The notes: generated by a model not told the origin, from the sequence alone. A DNA stretch of 64,000 nt from an uncultured Clostridia bacterium (GCA_946061515.1 CAMGRL010000001.1:1-64000); one strand, 5' to 3'; numbered from the stretch's first letter, positions 7,919 through 18,173 are shown. Program-made: numbers and translations.

Positions 7919-8856
7919 CCGCGGCTGAGTAAAAAATCGGTCGAAAGCCGCCGCGCCTGTTCAAAATCAGGCTGGCGGCCCCAGCGGATGGACAGGACGC
8001 CCTCCGCACGGGAAAACCAGGTCAGCTGCCGCTTGGCATAGCGGCGGCTGTTTTGCTTGATTAATGCGATGGCCTCTTCCCGGCTGATCTGGCCTTTGAG
8101 GGCCTGGGCCGGCTCCTTGTAGCCGATGGCCTGCATGGCAGTGCAGCCTTCGGACAGGCCCTCGTCAAGGAGGCCCTGGACTTCTTCAAAAAGCCCCTGC
8201 TCCGCCATTTCATCCACCCGCCGGTCAATGCGGGCGTAGAGATCGGCCCGGTCTTCAAAGCTCAGGAATATCCGGGCGGCGTTATAGCGGGGCGGAAGCG
8301 CCCGGGTGCGGCGGTCATGCTCGGTGATGGTAAGGCCGGTGAGCATGTAGATCTCTAAAGCCCGGACGATTCGCCGTTTGTCCCCCGGGTGGAGCTTTTC
8401 CGCCCGCTCCGGGTCAACGCTTTTTAGGCGGCGGAGCATCTCCTCGCCCCCCAGGGCGTCGTATTCGGCGGAGAGCCGGTCCCGAAGGCCCGCGTCGCCG
8501 TCGTTATCGGCAAAGTCCCGCCCGGACACCAGAGAGTCGATATAAAGTCCGGTGCCGCCCACCAAAATGGGCAGCTTTCCCCGGGCGAGGATATCGTCAC
8601 AGCAGCGGGAGGCCTCCTCTACATAGCGGGCCACGGAGTAGTTTTCCCAGGGCTCCGCCACGTCCAGCATGTGGTGGACGGCGGCGGCGCGCTCTTCCGC
8701 CGTGGCCTTGGCGGTGCCGATGTCCATGCGCCGGTAGACCTGCATGGAGTCGGCGGAGACGATCTCCCCGTTAAATTGCCTGGCCAGCTCAATGCCGAGC
8801 CTGGTCTTGCCTGTGGCCGTGGGGCCGCAGACGACCACAATTTTCGGAATACTCAT
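7909..8856 (-). CDS. miaA: tRNA dimethylallyltransferase MiaA
   Basis: MiaA adds the dimethylallyl group to A37 of tRNAs that read UNN codons. The P-loop GPTATGKT spans residues 11-18. The family motifs DSMQVYRRMDIGTAKAT, GGTGLYIDSL and the C-terminal GYKEPAQALKG and RRYAKRQLTWF are all present. The length of 315 aa is standard. It overlaps mutL by 4 nt (ATGA), so the two are translationally coupled. MiaB, which methylthiolates the same nucleotide, is encoded divergently at 10856. Confidence 0.97.
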   Translation of the reverse strand: MSIPKIVVVCGPTATGKTRLGIELARQFNGEIVSADSMQVYRRMDIGTAKATAEERAAAVHHMLDVAEPWENYSVARYVEEASRCCDDILARGKLPILVGGTGLYIDSLVSGRDFADNDGDAGLRDRLSAEYDALGGEEMLRRLKSVDPERAEKLHPGDKRRIVRALEIYMLTGLTITEHDRRTRALPPRYNAARIFLSFEDRADLYARIDRRVDEMAEQGLFEEVQGLLDEGLSEGCTAMQAIGYKEPAQALKGQISREEAIALIKQNSRRYAKRQLTWFSRAEGVLSIRWGRQPDFEQARRLSTDFLLSRGLS

Positions 8857-10745
8857 ACAATGCGCTTGAACTGCTTGTCCAGTTCCTTCCTTGTCAGCGT
8901 TACGGACACCGGCCGCCCGTGGGGGCAGTATTTCACCTGCCCGGAGAGCACCGCCTGAACGATGCGCTCCAGCTCCTTCAGGTCATTGTCCCAGCCGGCC
9001 TTGATGGCCGCCTTGCAGGCCACGGTGTGCAAAATCTCGTCCCTGGCCTCCCGGGGGTCGGGACCCTTGCCCCGGCGGAGCTTTTCGCAGATCTCCTCGA
9101 TGGCGGCGGGCACATCCCCGGCGTCCATGTCCGCGGGCACCGCCCGGACGATGAAATCATCCTGGCCGAAGGGCTCAATTTCAAAGCCCAGCTCTGTCAA
9201 AAGCTCCCCGTTTTGCTCCAGCAGCTCCGCGTCGCCGCCGTCGGGACGGACGGTGACGGGGGAGAGCAGGCTCTGGGCCATGATCTGCCGGTCCTGGCTT
9301 TTCAGCCGGTCGAAGATCATGCGCTCATGGGCGGCGTGCTTGTCGATGAGGATCAGGCTTTCGCCCTGCTCCACGATGATGTAAGTCTTTAAGGCCTCCC
9401 CCACTATCTTGTGGTCGGGGATAGGGGACTTTTCAACATTTTGAACAGGTTTTTCAACAATTCTGCTGCCCGCAGGGGGAAAAACCTCAGGCTTTTCAAG
9501 GGGTTTGGGGTCGCTTCCTGCTGAAACGGGCCGAAATGGCAGATCCATGCGGGTCTGATAGACCGGCGCAGGGGATTTCAGCTGGGTGGACGGGCGGGAA
9601 CTGTCCTGCCGTGCCGGGACCTTGGGGGCCGGTTTGGGGGGCGTAACGGAAAAGGAATTGGCCCGAAATTCCGCCGCGCTCATGCTGCGGTAAAAATCGG
9701 CCTTTGGCTCCGCCAGCTTCCGTGTTGAGGGAGAGAGCTCCACCTGGGCTGTCCGCTTTTCTCCGCTGAGGGCGGAGAGAACAGCGTAATAGACCGTGTC
9801 GAAAACCTTTTTCTCGTCGGTAAATTTCACCTCGGTCTTGGCCGGATGGACATTCACGTCTACCCGGGAAAAGCCGATGTCCAGATACAGCACGCAGGAG
9901 GGGTAGCGCCCGGTGAGAAGGCTGTTTTTATAGGCCTGCTCCAAAGCCGCCTGTAAAAGGGCAGATTTGATAAAGCGGCCGTTGCAGAAGAAATACTGCT
10001 CCCGCCGGTTGCCCCTGCCCGCGGAGGGGGAGGAGACATAGCCGGAGAGCTTGATCCCATCATTTTCGCCGGTGCAGAGGAGCATATTGGCGGCGGCGTC
10101 CCTGCCCAGCAGGGCATAGACGCAGGAGTCCTGCCTGCCGTCGCCGGGGGAGAAAAATTCCTCATTCCCGTCCCGGATAAAGCGCACCGAGGCCTCCGGA
10201 TGGCCCAGAGCGCAGCGCAGAGCCGCCAGCTGACAGGCGGAGGCTTCGCTCCGGTCGGATTTCAAAAACTTCAGCCGGGCGGGGGTGTTGTAGAAGATAT
10301 CCCGCACGGTCATGGTGGTGCCCTCCGGGCAGCCCCAGGGGAGCATGTCCTTGATGTCTCCGGCCTCGAGAACCACACGGGTTCCTTCAACGTCGCCTTT
10401 GCGGCGGGTGTTCAGCTCGATTTTTGACACGGCGGAGATGGCGGCCAGCGCCTCGCCCCGGAAACCCATGGTGCTGATCCGCTCCAGACCCTCTTCGTCC
10501 CGGAGCTTGGAGGTGGCATGGCGCAGAAAGGCAATGCCCGCGTCCTCGGGAGACATGCCGCAGCCGTCGTCCGTGACCCGGATGTAGGTGGCGCCGCCGC
10601 CCTTAATTTCCACTGTAATGTTTTTTGCCCCGGCGTCAAAGGCGTTTTCCACCAGCTCCTTGATTACGGAAGCGGGGCGCTCCACCACCTCGCCGGCGGC
10701 GATCATATCCGCCACATGGGGGGAGAGGATATTGATAACAGGCAT
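8853..10745 (-). CDS. mutL: DNA mismatch repair protein MutL
   Basis: MutL couples MutS mismatch recognition to strand removal. The GHKL ATPase motifs are clear: ELVENAFDAGA, DDGCGM and TMGFRGEAL. A Pro-rich linker covers about residues 340-430. The C-terminal domain has DKHAAHER and CPHGRP, which correspond to the metal-binding endonuclease motifs of MutL from bacteria without MutH; the last acidic residue of the DQHAx2Ex4E motif is Asp. The length of 630 aa is normal. MutS is encoded divergently downstream of miaB. Confidence 0.96.
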   Translation of the reverse strand: MPVINILSPHVADMIAAGEVVERPASVIKELVENAFDAGAKNITVEIKGGGATYIRVTDDGCGMSPEDAGIAFLRHATSKLRDEEGLERISTMGFRGEALAAISAVSKIELNTRRKGDVEGTRVVLEAGDIKDMLPWGCPEGTTMTVRDIFYNTPARLKFLKSDRSEASACQLAALRCALGHPEASVRFIRDGNEEFFSPGDGRQDSCVYALLGRDAAANMLLCTGENDGIKLSGYVSSPSAGRGNRREQYFFCNGRFIKSALLQAALEQAYKNSLLTGRYPSCVLYLDIGFSRVDVNVHPAKTEVKFTDEKKVFDTVYYAVLSALSGEKRTAQVELSPSTRKLAEPKADFYRSMSAAEFRANSFSVTPPKPAPKVPARQDSSRPSTQLKSPAPVYQTRMDLPFRPVSAGSDPKPLEKPEVFPPAGSRIVEKPVQNVEKSPIPDHKIVGEALKTYIIVEQGESLILIDKHAAHERMIFDRLKSQDRQIMAQSLLSPVTVRPDGGDAELLEQNGELLTELGFEIEPFGQDDFIVRAVPADMDAGDVPAAIEEICEKLRRGKGPDPREARDEILHTVACKAAIKAGWDNDLKELERIVQAVLSGQVKYCPHGRPVSVTLTRKELDKQFKRIV

Positions 10746-10774
10746 GTTTGACCTCCATAATTTTCAACTTCAAC

Positions 10775-10780
10775 ATTATA
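10775..10780 (-). promoter_or_regulatory. Candidate -10 box for the mutL operon
   Basis: A perfect TATAAT lies 30 nt upstream of the mutL ATG on the minus strand. The matching -35 position (TGGAAG at 17-nt spacing) is weak. It is the only good -10 upstream of the leftward housekeeping block. Confidence 0.45.
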
Positions 10781-10791
10781 CATGATTTCAG

Positions 10792-10821
10792 TTGAAACTT
10801 CCACACATTTTATGATAAGAT
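10792..10821 (+). promoter_or_regulatory. Candidate promoter for miaB-mutS
   Basis: TTGAAA and TAAGAT are separated by 18 nt, ending 35 nt before the miaB start. It sits back to back with the mutL promoter region in a 110-bp divergent gap. Confidence 0.45.
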
Positions 10822-10855
10822 AAAATGAAAATCATTTGTTTTAAGGAAATAAATT

Positions 10856-12274
10856 ATGAACAAAGAGAGAAAAGTCATTGATATACAGCAGATCAAAGCC
10901 CAGGAGCAGATCTGCGCCCGGATCTTCGAGCAGGTCACCGACGGCGGCCGCCGGCCCCTGGCCATGGTGGACACCTACGGCTGCCAGCAGAACGAGGCGG
11001 ACAGTGAAAAGATCAGGGGCTACCTTGCGGAGATGGGCTACGGCTTTACCCAGGACGAGTTTCAGGCAGACGTGATCGTTATCAACACCTGTGCTGTCCG
11101 GGAGCACGCGGAAATGCGGGTACTGGGCAATGTGGGCGCGCTGAACCACAGCAAGAAAAATAAGCCCCAGCAGATCATCGCCGTCTGCGGCTGCATGGTG
11201 CAGCAGCAGCACATGGCGGAGAAAATCAAAAAATCCTACCCGGTGGTGGACCTGGTGTTCGGGCCCCACGAGCTCTGGCGCTTCCCGGAGCTTTTGGAGC
11301 AGGTGATGACCCGGCACAAGCGGGTCTTTGCCACCGAGAACAGCAACGGCGCCGTGGCCGAGGGCATCCCCCTGCGCCGGGACGGAAAGGTGAAGGCCTG
11401 GCTGTCCATCATGTACGGCTGCAACAACTTCTGCTCCTACTGCATCGTGCCCTATGTGCGGGGCAGGGAGCGCTCCCGCCTGCCGGAGGATATCGTCAGG
11501 GAGGCCAGGGAGCTGGTGGAGCAGGGCTATAAGGACATCACCCTGCTGGGCCAGAACGTGAACTCCTACGGCAAGGACCTGGACTGCGGGGTGGACTTCT
11601 CCGACCTGATCCGAATGATCAACGACATCCCGGGGGATTTTCTCATCCGCTTTATGACCAGCCACCCCAAGGACGCCACGGAAAAGCTGTTTCAGACCAT
11701 GGCGGCGTGCGAAAAATGCGCCCACCATATCCACCTGCCGGTCCAGTCCGGCAGCGACCGGATTTTGAAGGTGATGAACCGGAACTACGACAGCGCAAAG
11801 TATATCCGCCAGGCGGAGCTGGCCCGAAGCTATATGCCCGATCTGGTGATCACCACGGACATTATCGTGGGCTTCCCCGGCGAGACGGAGGAGGATTTTG
11901 AGGATACCATACGTCTGTGCGAGAAGGTGCGCTTTGACGCCATGTTCACCTTTATCTACTCCAAGCGTGTGGGCACCCCCGCAGCCTCCATGCCCGACCC
12001 CTACACCAGAGAGGACAAGCAGAAGCATTTTGACCGGCTCATGGAGGTGTCCAACCGCATCTCCGCCGAAAAGCATAAGGAATATGAGGGAAAGAGCTTC
12101 CGCGTCCTGGTGGACGGGGAGACCGGGAAGGACGAATATAACCTGTCCTCCCGCACCAACGGGGGCAGGCTGGTGCACCTGAAGGGGGACCCCGCCCTGG
12201 TGGGGCAGTTTGTTAAGGTAAAGATCACCGCCAGCAATACCTGGGCACTGTATGGAGAGATAGAAAATGGCTGA
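10856..12274 (+). CDS. miaB: tRNA-2-methylthio-N6-dimethylallyladenosine synthase MiaB
   Basis: MiaB is a radical-SAM methylthiotransferase that converts i6A37 to ms2i6A37. Its N-terminal UPF0004 domain carries three cluster cysteines (DTYGCQQN, NTCAVREHAE, CGCMVQQ). The radical-SAM CxxxCxxC motif is in YGCNNFCSYCIVPYVRGRE, and a C-terminal TRAM domain ends the protein. The length of 472 aa is normal. Its last 8 nt overlap the start of mutS, implying coupling. It completes the modification begun by MiaA. Confidence 0.97.
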   Translation: MNKERKVIDIQQIKAQEQICARIFEQVTDGGRRPLAMVDTYGCQQNEADSEKIRGYLAEMGYGFTQDEFQADVIVINTCAVREHAEMRVLGNVGALNHSKKNKPQQIIAVCGCMVQQQHMAEKIKKSYPVVDLVFGPHELWRFPELLEQVMTRHKRVFATENSNGAVAEGIPLRRDGKVKAWLSIMYGCNNFCSYCIVPYVRGRERSRLPEDIVREARELVEQGYKDITLLGQNVNSYGKDLDCGVDFSDLIRMINDIPGDFLIRFMTSHPKDATEKLFQTMAACEKCAHHIHLPVQSGSDRILKVMNRNYDSAKYIRQAELARSYMPDLVITTDIIVGFPGETEEDFEDTIRLCEKVRFDAMFTFIYSKRVGTPAASMPDPYTREDKQKHFDRLMEVSNRISAEKHKEYEGKSFRVLVDGETGKDEYNLSSRTNGGRLVHLKGDPALVGQFVKVKITASNTWALYGEIENG

Positions 12275-14870
12275 GCTTACGCCGATGAAACGGCAATATT
12301 ATGAGATCAAGCAGCAGCATCAGGACTGCCTGCTGTTCTTCCGCCTGGGCGATTTTTACGAGATGTTCGACGAGGACGCAAAGCTTGCGTCCCGGGAGCT
12401 GGATATCGCCCTGACCACCAGAGACCGGAATGTGGAAAACCCGGACGACCGCACGCCCATGTGCGGCGTGCCCTATCACAGCGCCGAGGCCTATATCGCC
12501 CGGCTCATCGCCAAGGGCTACAAGGTGGCCATCTGCGAGCAGACCGAGGACCCGGCCCTGGCCAAGGGCCTGGTGCAGCGGGACGTGATCCGCATCATCA
12601 CCCCCGGCACGGTGACGGAGAGTTCCATGCTGGAGGAGGGGCGCAGTAACTATATCTGCGCCGTGTACCTGAACAATAACGACGGGGGAGTGGCCTTCTG
12701 CGACATCTCCACCGGCGAATTCTGCTGCGCCGCCTTTGATAACGACGCGGTGAACCATGTGATGAACGAGCTGGGCCGCTTTTCCCCCCGGGAGGCGGTG
12801 CTGTCCGCCGGGGCGGAGAGCTGCCCCCCGATCCGGGACTTTCTCAGTAAAAAGCTGTCCGCCATGCCGGAAAAAGGCGGGGACAAGTTTGAGTTTATGC
12901 CCGCCGCCGCGCTGGTCTGCCAGCAGTTCGGCTTCGAGGATGTGGACCAGTGCGGCCTGGGAGACCAGCCCGCCGCCGTCTGCGCCGCGGGCGCCCTTCT
13001 GGCCTATATTATCGAGACCCAGAAATTCGACATCAGCCATATCAGCCAGCTGGACGTCTTCTTCGGCGGAAGGTATATGGAGCTGGACTGGACTACCCGG
13101 CGAAACCTGGAGCTGACCGAATCCCTCCGCAGCGGGGAGAAAAAAGGCTCTCTCCTCTGGGTGCTGGACAGAACAAAGACCCCCATGGGGGGCCGGCTTC
13201 TGCGCGCCTGGGTGGAAAGACCCTTGCTGTCCGCCGTGGCCATCAAACGCCGCCTCTCCGCGGTCAACGAGCTGTTTACGGACAACGTGAAGCGGGGCGA
13301 GATCGCCCTTATGCTGAAAAATATAACGGATATGCAGCGCCTGGTGGGCAGGGCGGTGTACGGCACCGCCGGGGGCAGGGATCTGCGCTCCCTGGCCAAC
13401 TGCTGCGCCGCGCTGCCGGAGCTGAAAAAGCAGCTGGAGGGCTTTAAGAGTCTGGAGCTGAGGGATATCTGCGCCATGGACGCCCTGGAGGATCTGCGCT
13501 TTCAGATCGACCGGGCCGTCTGCGACGACCCGCCCTTCTCCGTCCGCGAGGGCGGCATCCTGCGCACCGGTTATTCGGAGGAAGTGGACAAGCTCCGCAA
13601 TATCCGGGATAACGGCGCGGAGCTGATCCGGGATCTGGAGGCCCGGGAGCGGGAGCGCACCGGCATCAAAAAGCTGAAGGTGGGCTACAACAAGGTCTTC
13701 GGCTATTTTATCGACGTGCCCAAGTCCGCGGGGCTGGAGAATATCCCCGACGATTACATACGCAAGCAGACCCTGGTCTCCAACGAGCGCTACTTTACCC
13801 AGGAGCTGAAGGAGCTGGAAAATACCCTTCTCACCGCCAGAGACAGGATCAACGAGCTGGAATACCAGTATTTCTGCGAGCTGCGGGACATGGTGGCCGC
13901 CCAGGTGAACCGGGTGCAGGCCACGGCGGACGCGGTAGCCAGGCTGGACGCCCTGTGTTCTCTGGCCGAGGTGGCCGTCCGCAATAACTACACCATGCCC
14001 GAGGTGGACACCTCCCGGGAGCTGCATATTGTGGAAGGCCGCCATCCGGTGGTGGAACAGACCATGAAGGACGTGCTCTTCGTCCCCAACGACACCTTTT
14101 TAAACGACGGGGAGGACCGGGTGGCCATTGTCACCGGCCCCAATATGGCCGGTAAATCCACCTATATGCGCCAGACGGCGCTGATCGTCCTCATGGCCCA
14201 GATCGGCTCCTTTGTCCCGGCCAAAAGCGCCACCGTCGGCATTGTGGACCGGGTGTTCACCCGCATCGGCGCTTCCGACGATCTGGCCTCCGGCCAGTCC
14301 ACCTTCATGGTGGAGATGAACGAGATGGCCAACATCCTAAAACACGCCACGGCTTCTTCTCTGCTGATCCTGGACGAGATCGGCCGGGGCACCTCCACCT
14401 ATGACGGCATGGCCATCGCCCGGGCGGTGCTGGAGTTCTGCGCCGACAAGCGGAAGCTGGGCGCAAAGACCATGTTTGCCACCCACTACCATGAGCTGTC
14501 CGCCCTGGAGGGCCAGCTCTCCGGCGTGAGAAATTACAACATCACCGCCAAAAAGCAGGGCGGGACCCTGGTGTTTCTGCGAAAGATCGTCCGGGGCGCG
14601 GCGGATGACAGCTACGGCATCGAAGTGGCCAAGCTGGCCGGTCTGCCGGACAGCGTCATCGGCAAGGCCAAGGGCTATCTGAAGGAGCTGAACGAGAGCG
14701 GGGCCGCCCCCAAATTTGAGACGGCCAAGGCCGCCGACGACCAGATCAGCTTTGCCGATGTGGGGGCGGACGAGGTCAGCCGCATCCTGCGGGAGACCGA
14801 CCTGAACACCATCACCCCCATCGAGGCCATGAATCTGCTCTTTGAATTACAAAAGAAAGCGAGAGGCTGA
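12267..14870 (+). CDS. mutS: DNA mismatch repair protein MutS
   Basis: MutS recognises base mismatches. The N-terminal mismatch-binding domain shows the Phe-x-Glu motif in FYEMFDEDA, preceded by LFFRLGD. The C-terminal ABC-type ATPase carries Walker [10 protein letters not shown] and Walker [16 protein letters not shown], plus the [10 protein letters not shown] switch region. The length of 867 aa is standard for MutS1. Its TGA overlaps the next ATG by one base. Confidence 0.98.
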   Translation: MAELTPMKRQYYEIKQQHQDCLLFFRLGDFYEMFDEDAKLASRELDIALTTRDRNVENPDDRTPMCGVPYHSAEAYIARLIAKGYKVAICEQTEDPALAKGLVQRDVIRIITPGTVTESSMLEEGRSNYICAVYLNNNDGGVAFCDISTGEFCCAAFDNDAVNHVMNELGRFSPREAVLSAGAESCPPIRDFLSKKLSAMPEKGGDKFEFMPAAALVCQQFGFEDVDQCGLGDQPAAVCAAGALLAYIIETQKFDISHISQLDVFFGGRYMELDWTTRRNLELTESLRSGEKKGSLLWVLDRTKTPMGGRLLRAWVERPLLSAVAIKRRLSAVNELFTDNVKRGEIALMLKNITDMQRLVGRAVYGTAGGRDLRSLANCCAALPELKKQLEGFKSLELRDICAMDALEDLRFQIDRAVCDDPPFSVREGGILRTGYSEEVDKLRNIRDNGAELIRDLEARERERTGIKKLKVGYNKVFGYFIDVPKSAGLENIPDDYIRKQTLVSNERYFTQELKELENTLLTARDRINELEYQYFCELRDMVAAQVNRVQATADAVARLDALCSLAEVAVRNNYTMPEVDTSRELHIVEGRHPVVEQTMKDVLFVPNDTFLNDGEDRVAIVTGPNMAGKSTYMRQTALIVLMAQIGSFVPAKSATVGIVDRVFTRIGASDDLASGQSTFMVEMNEMANILKHATASSLLILDEIGRGTSTYDGMAIARAVLEFCADKRKLGAKTMFATHYHELSALEGQLSGVRNYNITAKKQGGTLVFLRKIVRGAADDSYGIEVAKLAGLPDSVIGKAKGYLKELNESGAAPKFETAKAADDQISFADVGADEVSRILRETDLNTITPIEAMNLLFELQKKARG

Positions 14871-15565
14871 TGAACAGAAAAACCTTGCCATTCACAAGCC
14901 GTCTGACCAAAGGGCAGGCCATCGCGGCGCTGGTCTATCTGCCGGTGCATATGGTGCTGCTGCCTGTGATTGTCACTATTATGATGCTCAGGGGGCTGCT
15001 GGACGAGACCCAGGCCAATCTTCTGTGCTATGTGCTGGGCGTCGCCTATATGCTGATCTTCCTGTGGAAATTCTTCCGCCGGGACTTTGACGCCCTGTGT
15101 GACCGGCCCTGGGCCTGCATCCGGGAGGTGCTGGTCTGCTACGGTCTGATGCTGTGCTGCAATTTCGTGGTCAACAGCATCATGCTCCTGCTGGGTATGG
15201 GCGACAACCCCAACAGCGAGGCCGTGTTCGACATGGCCGGGATGACCTTCGGGCCCATCGCCGCCATGGCGGTGTTCATGGCCCCCATTGTGGAGGAGTC
15301 CCTCTTCCGGGCGGGACTTTTTGGGCTTATTCGCCGCCGGAACCGGACGCTGGCCTATGTGGTCAGCATGGCCATGTTCTCCCTGTACCATGTCTGGTCT
15401 TATGCGCTGATGGATCTGAAAAACCTGCTCTATCTGCTGCAATATATCCCTGTCTCCTACCTGCTCTGCCGCTGCTATGAGCGCACAAACTCCATCTGGG
15501 GCAGCATTTTCCTGCATATGCTGGTCAACGGCGTCTCCATGTGGCTGCTCTATGCTATGATGTGA
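14870..15565 (+). CDS. CPBP-family intramembrane metalloprotease (CAAX protease/ABI domain)
   Basis: This polytopic membrane protein has about six to seven hydrophobic segments. It carries the CPBP/ABI motifs: EESLFRAGLFG (EExxxR), then FSLYHVW, then HMLVNG. These supply the glutamates and histidines of the putative intramembrane site. Its ATG overlaps the mutS stop by one base, so it is expressed with the repair genes, although no functional link to them is evident. Substrates of this family are mostly unknown. Confidence 0.85.
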   Translation: MNRKTLPFTSRLTKGQAIAALVYLPVHMVLLPVIVTIMMLRGLLDETQANLLCYVLGVAYMLIFLWKFFRRDFDALCDRPWACIREVLVCYGLMLCCNFVVNSIMLLLGMGDNPNSEAVFDMAGMTFGPIAAMAVFMAPIVEESLFRAGLFGLIRRRNRTLAYVVSMAMFSLYHVWSYALMDLKNLLYLLQYIPVSYLLCRCYERTNSIWGSIFLHMLVNGVSMWLLYAMM

Positions 15566-15569
15566 GCCT

Positions 15570-16247
15570 ATGGAATACACGATAAAAGCCATCGCCCGGA
15601 TCAGGAGCGATTTTCCCACCAAATTCGGCATACCCCGCCAGGCGGGGATCGTGGAGGAGCTGGAGGCCCGGATCGTGTTCGAGCCGGAATATCGGAATCC
15701 CGACGCCCTGCGGGGCCTGGAGGGCTTTTCCCACATCTGGCTGATCTGGCAGTTTTCCGAAGCAGTGAGAGAGGACTGGTCTCCTACAGTCCGGCCCCCC
15801 AGACTGGGCGGCAACACCCGGATGGGCGTTTTTGCCACCCGCTCGCCCTTCCGGCCCAATGCCCTGGGCCTGTCCTGCGTTCGGCTGCTGGGCATCGAGG
15901 ACACGGAGGAGGGAAAGACCCTCCGTGTGGCGGGCGCCGATCTGATGGACGGCACCCCGATTTTCGACATCAAGCCTTATATCCCCTATGCCGACTGCAA
16001 GCCGGAGGCCGAAAGCGGTTTTGCCCCGGACCCGGGGGCGCAGCTCACGGTGGAATTTTTGCCGGAAGCGGAAAAGCAGATCCCGCCGGAAAAGCGGGAA
16101 GCCCTGCGGGGCGTGCTGGCAAACGACCCCCGGCCCCGCTACAAGCAGGACGGGGAGCGGGTCTATGCCCTGGAATTTGCGGGGCGGGAAGTGAAGTTTC
16201 AGGTAAAGAATAACGTCCTCCGCGTTCTCTCAGCGAAGAAATTATAG
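15570..16247 (+). CDS. trmO: tRNA (N6-threonylcarbamoyladenosine-37) N6-methyltransferase TrmO
   Basis: TrmO (TsaA/YaeB family) uses SAM to methylate t6A37 in tRNA-Thr. The beta-barrel motifs are visible in order: IARIRSDFPTKFGIPRQAG, GLEGFSHIWLIWQF, RLGGNTRMGVFATRSPFRPN and DGTPIFDIKPYIPYAD. The length of 225 aa fits the family. It begins 4 nt after the CPBP protease and is the last gene before a strong terminator. It is another tRNA position-37 enzyme near miaA and miaB. Confidence 0.93.
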   Translation: MEYTIKAIARIRSDFPTKFGIPRQAGIVEELEARIVFEPEYRNPDALRGLEGFSHIWLIWQFSEAVREDWSPTVRPPRLGGNTRMGVFATRSPFRPNALGLSCVRLLGIEDTEEGKTLRVAGADLMDGTPIFDIKPYIPYADCKPEAESGFAPDPGAQLTVEFLPEAEKQIPPEKREALRGVLANDPRPRYKQDGERVYALEFAGREVKFQVKNNVLRVLSAKKL

Positions 16248-16256
16248 AAAAATTTT

Positions 16257-16291
16257 GGGCTTGCCGTCTGCTTCAGGCGGCAAGCCCTTTT
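16257..16291 (+). terminator. Terminator after trmO
   Basis: The stem GGGCTTGCC/GGCAAGCCC is followed by TTTT. It ends the miaB-mutS-CPBP-trmO unit and may also serve the convergent gene at 16307. Confidence 0.85.
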
Positions 16292-16306
16292 CAACGTTTG
16301 CGTTAT

Positions 16307-17002
16307 TCACAGGAAGCGCAGGCTCCAGGCAATGAGCAGCTGGGCCGCGTAATAAGTGATATGTACCGCACGGTCCACCGCCCGGCTGCGGGCTGTACCG
16401 AAGCAGTAGGCGCAGAGCAGATTATCGCTGATGGCAAAGCAGATCCCGCCGGCGGCGAAGAGCAGCAGCCCCACGCTGAAGCCCCGGACGGCAGCGGCGC
16501 AGGCCACGGAGGCCATAAACACCACCAGCGCGATATACAGCGTGGCAGGGAGCTGAAGCTTTGCTGCGTCCGTCTTTTTTGCCCGCTGATAAAGCCAGGA
16601 TGCGCCAATCCCCAGTACCAGAACGGGCAGAGACAGCGGCAGCAGGCCCCGATCCTGCAGAAAAAGAGCCGTTATGTACAGCAGGTGCCCCAGGGCGAAC
16701 ACGGCCGCACCCTGAGAAAAGAAGGCGTCGTGCCGTTCCGGCTTAATATAGCGCATAGCCAGCAGTTCATCACCCAGAAATCCCAAACACAGACCCATCT
16801 GGATAATCAGGCCAAAAAGGCCGTCCGGGCAGAGTCGGCGATTAACCGCGCCCAGAAGCACAAAGCACATACTGGCTGTACCTTTGAGCAGAAGCGCCCG
16901 CCGGTAGTCCTCCCGCCAACCGGCGCGAAGGAAAAAATGGGCAGTGACAGCGCAGCCCAGGCTGAGCAGAACGCCCAACATCAGCAATAAGGTGTCGTTC
17001 AT
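16307..17002 (-). CDS. YhhN/TMEM86-family membrane protein (lysoplasmalogenase-like)
   Basis: A 231-residue polytopic membrane protein with about eight hydrophobic segments. Motifs GFLGDELLAMRYI and AISDNLLCAYCF supply the two conserved Asp regions of the YhhN family, and the C-terminus (ITYYAAQLLIAWSLRFL) matches the family's usual YYxAQxLI ending. Animal members hydrolyse lysoplasmalogens, and plasmalogens do occur in anaerobic Clostridia, so a lipid role is plausible. I chose the ATG at 17002 because AAGGAG lies about 8 nt upstream; an ATG nine codons earlier lacks one. Confidence 0.82.
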   Translation of the reverse strand: MNDTLLLMLGVLLSLGCAVTAHFFLRAGWREDYRRALLLKGTASMCFVLLGAVNRRLCPDGLFGLIIQMGLCLGFLGDELLAMRYIKPERHDAFFSQGAAVFALGHLLYITALFLQDRGLLPLSLPVLVLGIGASWLYQRAKKTDAAKLQLPATLYIALVVFMASVACAAAVRGFSVGLLLFAAGGICFAISDNLLCAYCFGTARSRAVDRAVHITYYAAQLLIAWSLRFL

Positions 17003-17168
17003 TTTAAGGCTCCTTTTCAGGATGGTCATGCTTTGTCTTGATTATATCATTATATATATGCAGAAAAAACTAAAAATAACTTAAGAATACGGAACTTTCC
17101 TTTTTTCTCCGCCGTCACAAGGGCAGAGGACAACACAATAATACAATAAAAAAGATGGAGGACAGAAT

Positions 17169-18122
17169 ATGAAAAAAGCGCTTTCTCTGCTGCTTGCGGC
17201 GCTGTTGGTTTTCGCGCTGTGCGCCTGCGGCTCCGCCGATACCGCGTCCAGCGCCCCCGCAGCCTCATACGACATGGCCGTTACGGAGGCCGACTACCCC
17301 GCAGAGGTGGAAGAATACGGCGGCTTTGCCGTCACCGGCGGCACCCAGCTGGAGTCCGGGTCCGGCGCCGCCCCGGAGGGCAGCCCGGAAAAGCTGATTT
17401 ACTCCGCCTCCGCCACGGTGGAGACCACGGAATTTGACGGGACCATCGAAAAGCTCTCCGCGCTGGTGGAACAATACGGCGGCTTCGTGGAGTCCAGCAG
17501 CGTCAACGGCAGCAATTACTACACCCAGTCCCGGGGCTATTCTTCCACCCGCTACGCAAGCTACGTCATCCGGGTGCCCAGCGACAAATTTTCCGCCCTG
17601 ATGGGCAGCCTGTCCACCCTGGGCAATGTGCCCTACAGCCACACCTATACCGAGAACATCACCGCCCAGTATTACGACACCGACGCCCGTCTGACTGCTT
17701 ATCAGACCCAGGAGGCCCGGCTGCTGGAGATGATGGAGGCGGCAAAGACCGTGGAGGATCTGATCGCCATCGAGGAAAAGCTGACGGAGCTGCGCTATCA
17801 GATCGAGAGCCTCCAGTCCACCCTGAAAAACTGGGACCGTCAGGTGGCTTACAGCACCCTGGATCTGGAGGTCCAGGAGGTCATTGAGTACACCCCGGAA
17901 AGCCGCATGAGCTACGGGCAGGAGCTGGCCCTGGCGCTGACTAACGGGCTCAAACGCACCGGCGAGTTTTTCAAGGACCTGCTGCTGGCCATCGTGGGGG
18001 CACTGCCCGCCCTGGTGATCCTGGCCGTGGTCCTGGCCATCCTCATCCCTGTCTGGAAGAAGCGCCGGAAAGCCCGCAAGGCAAGAAAGAACCCGCCCGC
18101 CGAAAAGCCGAAAGAGGAATAA
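17169..18122 (+). CDS. DUF4349 lipoprotein with C-terminal membrane helix
   Basis: The signal peptide ends in the lipobox LCAC (Cys20), so the N-terminus is lipid-anchored outside the membrane. The DUF4349 domain follows at about residues 75-290 (SASATVETTEFDGTIEKLSALVEQYGG, IRVPSDKFSALM, coiled coil DLIAIEEKLTELRYQIESLQ). A membrane helix (LLLAIVGALPALVILAVVLA) and a short basic tail end the protein. The double anchoring of lipid plus C-terminal helix is typical of this family, whose role is unknown. GGAGG lies 8 nt before the ATG. Confidence 0.9.
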   Translation: MKKALSLLLAALLVFALCACGSADTASSAPAASYDMAVTEADYPAEVEEYGGFAVTGGTQLESGSGAAPEGSPEKLIYSASATVETTEFDGTIEKLSALVEQYGGFVESSSVNGSNYYTQSRGYSSTRYASYVIRVPSDKFSALMGSLSTLGNVPYSHTYTENITAQYYDTDARLTAYQTQEARLLEMMEAAKTVEDLIAIEEKLTELRYQIESLQSTLKNWDRQVAYSTLDLEVQEVIEYTPESRMSYGQELALALTNGLKRTGEFFKDLLLAIVGALPALVILAVVLAILIPVWKKRRKARKARKNPPAEKPKEE

Positions 18123-18123
18123 G

Positions 18124-18173
18124 CAAAAAATATTGTCATCCTGAGCGCAAGCGAAGGATGACAATATTTTTTG
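18124..18173 (+). terminator. Long perfect hairpin terminator after the DUF4349 gene
   Basis: An 18-bp perfect stem with the loop TGAGCGCAAGCGAA is flanked by A-run and T-run, so it could terminate on both strands. Its core (TCATCCTGAG...GAAGGATGA) belongs to the same repeat family as 18611-18645 and 28752-28843. Confidence 0.85.

Noticed and set aside
10000-10745. MutL as an inactive paralogue because of ELVENAFDAGA instead of ELVENSLDAGA
   Set aside because: Catalytic Glu and Asn are kept, and the endonuclease motifs are present. The changed residues are tolerated in the family.
12225-14045. 606-codon minus-strand open frame opposite mutS
   Set aside because: It is an antisense shadow; mutS has all its motifs on the plus strand.
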